NCBI RefSeq assembly: GCF_000420545.1
Contig: NZ_ATVD01000001.1
Location: 558,001 to 622,000, forward strand
Length of the DNA: 64,000 bases
Reading direction: 5' to 3'
Source: Arenimonas oryziterrae DSM 21050 = YC6267
GTDB taxonomy: Bacteria; Pseudomonadota; Gammaproteobacteria; Xanthomonadales; Xanthomonadaceae
The translations under genes and the position numbers were made by a program. Below, piece after piece: positions 54,401-61,142 of the stretch (position 1 is the first letter of the stretch; every line of letters begins with the position of its first letter). A model generated the notes under the pieces. It ran no database searches. It was not told the DNA's origin and saw only the letters and a list, made by a program, of their open reading frames with translations.

Positions 54401-55210
54401 CTACGGCTGGCGGTTCTTTTCTTCGGCTTTGGCGCGATTCCAGTACGCATCCTGGTCGTCGAGCGACAGCGCGGGCAGATCGACGCCTTCCTGCTCGGCC
54501 AGCACTTCCATACGCCGGTAACGACGCTCGAATTTCGCGTTGGCGCGACGCAGGGCATTGCCGAAATCGACCTTGCCATGACGCGCCAGGTTGGCGACAA
54601 CGAACAGCACATCGCCGATCTCGTCTTCGAGTGCCTCGTGACCGACGCCCTCGCGAAATTCCGCACGCACTTCCTCGATTTCCTCGTGCAGCTTGTCGAA
54701 CACCGGCTCGACGCTGGGCCAGTCGAAACCGACTGCCGCCGCGCGTTTCTGCAGTTTGGTCGCGCGCTGCCACTCGGGCAGACCGCGCGCGATCCCGGCC
54801 AGCGCACTCGTGTCGCTGCCGTTACGGGCTTCGCGTTCGCGCTTTTTCCCCGCTTCCCACTCCGCCGTTTGCGCTTCCAGATCGGCGACGCTCGCGCCAG
54901 CGAAAACATGCGGATGCCGGCGCACCATCTTGTCGCAGATCGCCGCGACGACATCGCCGAAGGCGAAATGCCCGGCCTCCTCGGCCATGCGCGAGTGAAA
55001 CACGACCTGCAACAGCAGATCGCCGAGTTCGTCCTGGAGGTCGGCCATGTCGCCGCGATCGATCGCATCGGCGACCTCGTAGGCCTCCTCGATCGTGTAC
55101 GGCGCGATCGTCGCGAAATTCTGTTTCACATCCCAGGGACAGCCGCCGTCGGGATCGCGCAACCGGGCCATGATCGTCAACAGTTCGGAAATATCGGATG
55201 AGCGGCTCAT
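54401..55210 (-). CDS. mazG: Nucleoside triphosphate pyrophosphohydrolase MazG
   Basis: 269 residues from the ATG at 55210; the frame upstream runs antisense to cysQ. Hydrolyses all NTPs/dNTPs to monophosphates. Two MazG domains are visible: C-P-W-D near residue 24 with E-E-A-Y-E and E-L-G-D-L-L-L near 60, and a second E-I-E-E-V near 186 with E-D-E-I-G-D-V-L-F near 200. Last gene of nudE-cysQ-mazG, all nucleotide clean-up enzymes. Confidence 0.96.
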   Translation of the reverse strand: MSRSSDISELLTIMARLRDPDGGCPWDVKQNFATIAPYTIEEAYEVADAIDRGDMADLQDELGDLLLQVVFHSRMAEEAGHFAFGDVVAAICDKMVRRHPHVFAGASVADLEAQTAEWEAGKKREREARNGSDTSALAGIARGLPEWQRATKLQKRAAAVGFDWPSVEPVFDKLHEEIEEVRAEFREGVGHEALEDEIGDVLFVVANLARHGKVDFGNALRRANAKFERRYRRMEVLAEQEGVDLPALSLDDQDAYWNRAKAEEKNRQP

Positions 55211-55223
55211 GGATGGCTCGACC

Positions 55224-56012
55224 TCAGGCATCGATCCAGTTTCGCCACGCCAGCGCCGAATCGCCCAGGGCGATGAAATCGGGATTGAGCAGCGAATCCT
55301 TGGTGTTGTAGCTGAGCACGCTGCCGTCCAGGCGCAGCACCACGCCGCCCGCGGCTTCGAGCACGGCCTGTCCAGCGGCGGTATCCCATTCCGAGGTCGG
55401 ACCAAAACGCGGATACACGTCCAGCCGTCCCTCGGCCAGGCGACAGAATTTCAGCGACGACCCCAGACCCAGCGGTTCGACATCGCCCATGCGCGCGATC
55501 GCCGCGGCGGTGCGTGTGTCCATGTGCGAACGGCTGGCGGCGACGCGCAGCGGTGCGACCGCCGGCTGCCGCGCGAGCACAGGAACGTCCTCGTCGCCGC
55601 TGCGCACGAAGGCGCCGACGCCGCGTTGGCCATGGAGCATTTCATCGAGCGCGGGCGCGTACACGACACCGAACACCGGCTCGCCGTTTTCGATCAGGGC
55701 GATGTTGACGGTGAATTCGCCGTTCTTCTTGACGAACTCGCGCGTGCCGTCGAGCGGATCGACCAACCAGTAACGCTGCCAGGTCCGGCGTACGTCCCAG
55801 GGCACCGACGCCGACTCTTCCGACAGCACGGGGATATCGGGCGTCATCGCTTCCAGGCCGGCGACGATCAACCGATGCGAAGCCAGATCAGCCGCCGTCA
55901 GCGGCGAGCGATCGTCCTTGTGGTCGACCGCGAAATCCTGGGCATAGATCGTCATGATCGCGGCGCCGGCGTCGGCCGCCAGACGGATGACGGCGGCAAA
56001 ATCGAGGCTCAT
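55224..56012 (-). CDS. cysQ: 3'(2'),5'-bisphosphate nucleotidase CysQ
   Basis: 262 residues, inositol-monophosphatase fold. Removes the 3'-phosphate of PAP formed in sulfate assimilation. E-S-A motif of the metal site near residue 67 (L-S-E-E-S), V-D-P-L-D-G-T near 86 and the W-D-T-A-A-G-Q-A near 208 are present. It overlaps nudE by four bases (ATGA) and precedes mazG by 13. Confidence 0.95.
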   Translation of the reverse strand: MSLDFAAVIRLAADAGAAIMTIYAQDFAVDHKDDRSPLTAADLASHRLIVAGLEAMTPDIPVLSEESASVPWDVRRTWQRYWLVDPLDGTREFVKKNGEFTVNIALIENGEPVFGVVYAPALDEMLHGQRGVGAFVRSGDEDVPVLARQPAVAPLRVAASRSHMDTRTAAAIARMGDVEPLGLGSSLKFCRLAEGRLDVYPRFGPTSEWDTAAGQAVLEAAGGVVLRLDGSVLSYNTKDSLLNPDFIALGDSALAWRNWIDA

Positions 56013-56554
56013 CGACGGCCCGCCAGCACTTCGCGCACGACCAGCAGACCGGCCAACGACCGGCCTTCGGAGCAGTCCTCGCGCAGGACCAATTCATGCA
56101 AGGCATCGAGTTTCCAGGGCACGACCTCGAGCTCCTCGGGTTCGTCGCCGGGCAGGCGCTCGGGATACAGATCTTCGGCGAGTACGAGCTGGATTTCGTG
56201 GGTCATGTAGGTCGGCGCAAGGGTGATCGCACGCAGGTGCGTGAGCTTGCGCGCGCCGAAGCCGGTTTCCTCCTTGAGCTCGCGGTTCGCCGCTTCCAGG
56301 ATCGTCTCGCCCGCGTCCATGCGGCCCTTGGGCAGGCCCAGTTCGTAGCGGTGCATGCCGGCGGCGTACTCGCGGATCAGCAGGATCGTGCCGGGTTCGG
56401 AAATCGCCGCGATCATCACCGCGCCGTGGCCGCGACTCTTGAGGCGTTCGTAGCGGCGGCGTTCGCCGTTGGAAAATTCCAGATCGAGGGTTTCGCGCCG
56501 GTACGGGCCGGATTCGACTTCCTCACGCGCGTGGATGATCGGCAGTGTCGGCAT
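56009..56554 (-). CDS. nudE: ADP compounds hydrolase NudE
   Basis: 181 residues from the ATG at 56554. Nudix box G-R-M-D-A-G-E with R-E-L-K-E-E-T-G-F near residues 76-98 is complete. Cleaves ADP-ribose, Ap3A and NADH-type compounds. The L-I-R-E-Y-A-A-G-M-H-R-Y-E-L-G-L-P-K segment before the box fits NudE. First gene of nudE-cysQ-mazG; divergent from bioA across about 80 bases. Confidence 0.93.
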   Translation of the reverse strand: MPTLPIIHAREEVESGPYRRETLDLEFSNGERRRYERLKSRGHGAVMIAAISEPGTILLIREYAAGMHRYELGLPKGRMDAGETILEAANRELKEETGFGARKLTHLRAITLAPTYMTHEIQLVLAEDLYPERLPGDEPEELEVVPWKLDALHELVLREDCSEGRSLAGLLVVREVLAGRR

Positions 56555-56637
56555 CACGCCGGCCTCCGCAGCGCGCCGAGGCCGGTCCGGCCGCCGAAAA
56601 CGTGGACAGGAAGGCGGCAGGTCGGGATCATGGGCGC

Positions 56638-57987
56638 ATGGTGAAAAGTGAAATCGATGCCCGGATGCTAGCAGAGGCCGATGCCATGCGGGCGCGCGAC
56701 CTGGCCGTGTTGTGGCATCCGTGCACGCAGATGGCCGAACACCCCGACACCCTGCCGCTGGTGCCGATCCGGCGCGGTCGCGGTGTCTGGCTCGAAGGCG
56801 TGGATGGCCGGCGCTATCTCGATGCCGTCAGCAGCTGGTGGACGAACCTGTTCGGCCATGGCGAACCGCGCATCGCCGCGGCGATCGGCCAGCAGGCGCT
56901 GGAGCTCGAGCACGTGATCTACGCCGGCTTCGCGCACGAGCCGGGCCTGCGCCTGGCCGAGCAGCTGCTGGCGCTCGCCCCGCCCGGCCTGGCGCGCGTG
57001 TTCTATGCCGACAACGGGTCGGCGGCGATCGAAGTCGCGCTGAAGATGAGCTTCCACAGCTTCCTCAATCGCGGCCAGTCGCAGCGCCGGAAATTCGTCG
57101 CGCTGCGCAACGGCTATCACGGCGAAACCATCGGCGCCTTGTCGATGGGCGACATCCCCCTGTATCGCCGCGTCTATGCGCCGCTGCTGCTGGAACCGCT
57201 GTTCGCGCCCTCCCCCGATGCATTCGACGCCGAGCCAGGCGAGTCCGCCGAGCAATGCGCCCTGCGCCGTGCCGACGAACTCGACGCGGTCTTCGCCGCG
57301 CACGAAGGCGAGATCTGCGCGCTGGTGCTCGAGCCGCTGGTGCAATGCGCGGGCAGCATGCGTATGCACCATCCCGCCTACCTGCGCCGCGCACGCGAGA
57401 TCTGCAATGCCCACGGCGCGCACCTGATCGCCGACGAGATCGCGGTTGGATTCGGACGCACCGGCACGTTTTTCGCCTGCGAACAGGCGGGAATCTCCCC
57501 GGATTTCCTGTGCCTTTCCAAGGGACTGACCGGCGGCTTCCTGCCGATGTCGGCCGTGCTCACGACCGCGCATGTCTACGAGGCCTTTCTCGGCGACAGC
57601 CGCGAGCGGGCCTTCCTGCACTCGCACAGCTACACCGGCAATCCGCTCGGCTGCGCAGCGGCCCTGGCCTCGCTGGCGATTTTCGCCGAGGAACCAATCC
57701 TGGCTCGCAACCGCGATACCGCGCGCCGGATGGCCGAGCTCGCGGCGCCACTGGCCGCCCACCCGCAAGTTCGCGACGTGCGTCAGACCGGCATGATTCT
57801 CGCGATCGAAATGGCACCCGGCGAACGCCGCGGCCTGCGTGCATACCGCTCCGCGCTCGCCAACGGCGTCGTGTTGCGCCCGCTCGGCGACGTGCTGTAC
57901 TGGATGCCGCCGTATTGCATCGGCGAGGACGAGCTGCAGCATCTCGCCCGCGCCACGTTCGCCGCCATCGAGGAGGCCACGACCTGA
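56638..57987 (+). CDS. bioA: Adenosylmethionine-8-amino-7-oxononanoate aminotransferase
   Basis: 449 residues from the ATG at 56638; later in-frame ATGs at 56665 and 56686 would give lengths closer to 430. PLP-dependent step of biotin synthesis. W-H-P-C-T-Q-M, F-Y-A-D-N-G-S-A-A-I-E-V, A-D-E-I-A-V-G-F-G-R-T-G and the PLP Lys295 in L-C-L-S-K-G-L-T-G-G are conserved. No other biotin gene adjoins. Stop overlaps the rsmE start (TGATG). Confidence 0.95.
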   Translation: MVKSEIDARMLAEADAMRARDLAVLWHPCTQMAEHPDTLPLVPIRRGRGVWLEGVDGRRYLDAVSSWWTNLFGHGEPRIAAAIGQQALELEHVIYAGFAHEPGLRLAEQLLALAPPGLARVFYADNGSAAIEVALKMSFHSFLNRGQSQRRKFVALRNGYHGETIGALSMGDIPLYRRVYAPLLLEPLFAPSPDAFDAEPGESAEQCALRRADELDAVFAAHEGEICALVLEPLVQCAGSMRMHHPAYLRRAREICNAHGAHLIADEIAVGFGRTGTFFACEQAGISPDFLCLSKGLTGGFLPMSAVLTTAHVYEAFLGDSRERAFLHSHSYTGNPLGCAAALASLAIFAEEPILARNRDTARRMAELAAPLAAHPQVRDVRQTGMILAIEMAPGERRGLRAYRSALANGVVLRPLGDVLYWMPPYCIGEDELQHLARATFAAIEEATT

Positions 57988-58721
57988 TGCGCACGCACCG
58001 CAGTTTCATCGACACGCCGCTCGCCGTCGGCCAGCGCCTGGCCCTCTCCGAGGCCGTGAGCGCACACCTGGTGAAAGTGCTGCGCCTGGAGGCTGGCGCG
58101 ATCTGCCAGTTGTTCAATGGCGACGGTTTCGACTACGAGGCGCGGCTGGTGTCGCTGGAAAAACGCAGCACACAGGTCGAAGTGCTGTCGCGTCGGGACG
58201 TCGGCAATGAATCGCCGCTCGCGATCACGCTGGCGCAAGGCATCGCGCGCGGCGACAAGATGGACTGGATCCTGCAGAAGGCGACCGAGCTGGGCGTGGC
58301 GCGGATCGCACCGGTGCTCACCGAGCGCACCGAGGTCAAACTCGATGCCGAACGATCGGAAAAGAAGTCGCAGCATTGGCGCGGCGTGCTCGCTGCGGCC
58401 TGCGAGCAGAGCGGACGTGCGGTACTGCCCGAATTGCTGGCGCCGCAAGCGCTGGTGAAATTCGCCGCGGCCGACGGCAATACGCATCGGCTCGTGCTCG
58501 ATCCCGAGGCGGGACAGTCGCTGGCCACGTTGTCCGTCGCCGCCGGCGATTCGATCACCCTGGTGATCGGCCCGGAAGGCGGCTTGTCGGATCGCGATCT
58601 CGCGGCCCTGCGTGTCGCGGGCTATACCGGCCTGCGTCTGGGTCCGCGCATCCTGCGCACGGAAACGGCGGGTATCGCGACGCTCGCGGCCTTGAATGCC
58701 TTGTTTGGGGATTGGCGTTAG
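57987..58721 (+). CDS. rsmE: 16S rRNA m3U1498 methyltransferase RsmE
   Basis: 244 residues, SPOUT fold. N-terminal PUA-like beta-barrel (about 1-75), then the trefoil-knot domain: Q-G-I-A-R-G-D-K-M-D near residue 86, E-R-T-E-V-K near 110 and G-P-E-G-G-L-S-x-x-E-like segment near 194, G-P-R-I-L-R-T-E-T-A near 217. Methylates U1498 of 16S rRNA. Coupled to bioA by TGATG. Confidence 0.96.
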   Translation: MRTHRSFIDTPLAVGQRLALSEAVSAHLVKVLRLEAGAICQLFNGDGFDYEARLVSLEKRSTQVEVLSRRDVGNESPLAITLAQGIARGDKMDWILQKATELGVARIAPVLTERTEVKLDAERSEKKSQHWRGVLAAACEQSGRAVLPELLAPQALVKFAAADGNTHRLVLDPEAGQSLATLSVAAGDSITLVIGPEGGLSDRDLAALRVAGYTGLRLGPRILRTETAGIATLAALNALFGDWR

Positions 58722-58730
58722 GGACGTGGG

Positions 58731-58754
58731 GGTCGCCAGCAAGCTGGCTCCTAC
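58731..58754 (-). repeat. REP-like element between rsmE and chpC
   Basis: Reverse complement is a 24-base unit starting GTAGGAGCCAGC and ending GCGACC. Compared with 27205-27228 it has paired changes in both stem arms (G-C-C-A-G-C with G-C-T-G-G-C), so the hairpin is kept. It lies between convergent genes. Confidence 0.7.
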
Positions 58755-58763
58755 GTCCTTGGG

Positions 58764-59234
58764 TCAGGCCGCCTGGTTCAGGGCCTTGTCGATCAGCAGT
58801 TCGAGACTAAGCAGATCGGGCACGACCGCCGCGTCGTCGTTGAGCGTCACGCGCGAGTGGATGCCGAGCGGCAGTTCCTTGATGTCATGCGCCTCCGCCA
58901 GCGCCGAACGCGCCACCGTGACCAGGCGCGGGAAGCCCTGGGACAGCACGGCGAAATACGGCAGCTTCGGGTTGCCGCCGAGCGCCTTGAGCACGGCGAC
59001 CTTGGCGCCGAGCTGGCCGTCTTCCTTGGACCAACCGGCGAAACGTGAGAACGACAGCAGCGGCAAGCGCCAACCGCGCCAGCGAATGCGTCCGAGCAGC
59101 CACTCCGGAGCGTTCTCGACCGGTTCCGGCTCGGAATAGGTGATGACCTCGGCCACCGAGGCGTTCGGCAGCAACAGCCGGCCCTCGTTGACGGTGATCA
59201 TGACGCCTCGGATATCGCGCTGCGGAGCGTTCAT
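58764..59234 (-). CDS. chpC: CheW-like chemotaxis adaptor (ChpC type)
   Basis: 156 residues of the CheW fold: L-P-N-A-S-V-A-E-V near residue 22, P-E-W-L-L-G-R-I-R-W-R-G-W-R-L-P near 43, and an I-H-S-R region near 125. It should connect receptor PilJ to the ChpA kinase or tune the signalling complex. It is the third gene, 30 bases after the chpB-like gene. Symbol by analogy to the Pseudomonas chp cluster. Confidence 0.85.
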   Translation of the reverse strand: MNAPQRDIRGVMITVNEGRLLLPNASVAEVITYSEPEPVENAPEWLLGRIRWRGWRLPLLSFSRFAGWSKEDGQLGAKVAVLKALGGNPKLPYFAVLSQGFPRLVTVARSALAEAHDIKELPLGIHSRVTLNDDAAVVPDLLSLELLIDKALNQAA

Positions 59235-59264
59235 TGCGTAGTTCCCTGATTCTGTGCCGCCGGG

Positions 59265-61142
59265 TCAGACCGACCAGCGGGTTGCGATTTTCTGCGCGAG
59301 CCCCAGCGCCGGATACGAGGGCGCGCCTTGACGCGTCATCACCTGCGGCGCGGCGGGATCGAAGCAGCTGTCGGGATCCTGCGCCATCGCGATGCCGCCG
59401 GCGCTTTGCAGGCGCATCACGGCAGGCACGAGATCGACGTCGGCGCCACTGAGCAGCACGACCACGCTTTCGGCCGGACGCAGCACCGAGATGAGCTCGG
59501 TCAGCGGACCGCTGGTGAAACGCAGGGCACCGTGTTCGTTCACTGCCGACAGACCTGCGGGCAGCACCGAAACCTTGCCCGGCTGCGCCTGCGCACCTTC
59601 TTCCGCGAGAACGACCGGCAGCTTGCTGATCTTGCCCAGCTGGTCGACGAGACGCTCGTGCTTGCCCGCTTCGAGATGCTGATAGAGCAGGACCGGCACC
59701 GGCATTTTTTCCGGCAGGCTGGACAGCATCTGGCGCACGGCATCGGGACCGCCGAGACCGGCGATGATGACGACCGCGCCAGCGACATAATTCTGATAGC
59801 CCTCGGCCGAGGCATCCATCGCGACGAGTTCGAGATTGGCCACGGAGCCGAGCAGGGACGAAGACGCTTCCACCTTGGCCGGCGCCGCAGGCGTGCTGTG
59901 GTCTTCGTCTTCGCCGAGCAGGGAAAGATTGCCGAAATCCACTTTCGCAGCGAGCTGCGAGGCCGACGACGGTGCGCCGCGCGAGGTTTCCTGCGCCGCA
60001 CCGGCACTGCGCGGCGGCGGGGCCGCTTCGGTGTCGAAGTTAAGCGAGAAATCGGGGTCTTTCACTTCGCGACGGGTATCGGTCTTTTCGAAGGCCTCAA
60101 GCTGCGCAGCCAGCGCGGCGACATCGTCGTCCATGCCGGTCGCGACCTGCGCCGAATGATCTTCGTCGAAATTGGAGAAGCGGACGGGTTCGCCGCCGAC
60201 ATCGAGGTCAGCGAGCAAGGGTTCGTCTTCGCTGCCGCCGCCAAGCGAGGAGGCCGGCGTGTCGTCGACGAAATCGAGATCGTCGGCCGCCGGAATGCTG
60301 GCCAGGGAAAATTCGTCGGCCTCACCGGCCGCCGGTGCGGCGTCGATGAATTCCTCGGAGGCCACGACGGGCGCCGCCGCCTCGATGAAGCTGTCACCGA
60401 GGGTCGGCGCGCTGTCCGCGCCGGTGTCGAATTCGAAACTGAAATCGTCCAGCGAAGTCGGCGCCGCCGCCACACTGTCTTGCTCGGCTTGCGGCAGCGG
60501 TGTGTCGCGCGCGACGGTCGGGGCGTCGATGCCCTGCAGGGCGAGTTCGATGTCGCCGATATCCAGGTCGAGGGAAATTTCCTCCGCCTCGGCGATTTCC
60601 GGCGCGGGGGCCGGTTCTTCCGCCTGCGCAGGCGTTTCGGTCAGCGACGGATTGGTCGGCACCCAGTCGGCGAGATCGGGCGCGTCCTGCGCGTAGTCCT
60701 CGAGCTTTTCGGAGTCCATGAGCTGCGCCGGCGTCGGCGGCAGGCCGGGCACGGGCGTCATATCGAGTTCGGGCAGCGGATCGGATCCACCGGGCACCGG
60801 CGGCAGCGTGTCGCTGCCGAGCAGCTTGGCCGCGAGATGCCGCGCCCAGCGATTGAGATCCCAACCGTCGAGATCGCGCGTGACTTCGGCGTCGTCGTAC
60901 ATGACCTCGATGCCGGGCGTCGACAGCAAGGCGTCGAAACGATCGAGCGCCGGTTCGATCGCCGGCTCCAGGCTGACCAGCACCAACGTTGGCGACTGGC
61001 CGACGACGGTGCCCGGATCGAGCTCGGACGGATCGCCCTCGGCGACCAGGATCGCACCGAGCTCGGTCAACGCACGGTGCAACTGGTCGCGGGCATTGCC
61101 CGGACGGGCAAGCAGCGCGACGCGGACGGCGGACTCAGCCAT
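59265..61142 (-). CDS. chpB: ChpB-like (CheB-related) chemotaxis protein
   Basis: 625 residues. N-terminal pseudo-receiver (about 5-85) without phosphoacceptor Asp (V-L-V-S-L-E-P), a long acidic, low-complexity linker (about 115-440) and a CheB methylesterase-like C-terminal domain (about 450-615). In the latter the catalytic-Ser motif G-A-S-T-G-G is replaced by A-G-L-G-G with Leu463, while the His in Y-Q-H489-L is kept. It overlaps the chpA-like gene by eight bases. Likely a structural or regulatory, non-catalytic CheB relative. Confidence 0.8.
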   Translation of the reverse strand: MAESAVRVALLARPGNARDQLHRALTELGAILVAEGDPSELDPGTVVGQSPTLVLVSLEPAIEPALDRFDALLSTPGIEVMYDDAEVTRDLDGWDLNRWARHLAAKLLGSDTLPPVPGGSDPLPELDMTPVPGLPPTPAQLMDSEKLEDYAQDAPDLADWVPTNPSLTETPAQAEEPAPAPEIAEAEEISLDLDIGDIELALQGIDAPTVARDTPLPQAEQDSVAAAPTSLDDFSFEFDTGADSAPTLGDSFIEAAAPVVASEEFIDAAPAAGEADEFSLASIPAADDLDFVDDTPASSLGGGSEDEPLLADLDVGGEPVRFSNFDEDHSAQVATGMDDDVAALAAQLEAFEKTDTRREVKDPDFSLNFDTEAAPPPRSAGAAQETSRGAPSSASQLAAKVDFGNLSLLGEDEDHSTPAAPAKVEASSSLLGSVANLELVAMDASAEGYQNYVAGAVVIIAGLGGPDAVRQMLSSLPEKMPVPVLLYQHLEAGKHERLVDQLGKISKLPVVLAEEGAQAQPGKVSVLPAGLSAVNEHGALRFTSGPLTELISVLRPAESVVVLLSGADVDLVPAVMRLQSAGGIAMAQDPDSCFDPAAPQVMTRQGAPSYPALGLAQKIATRWSV

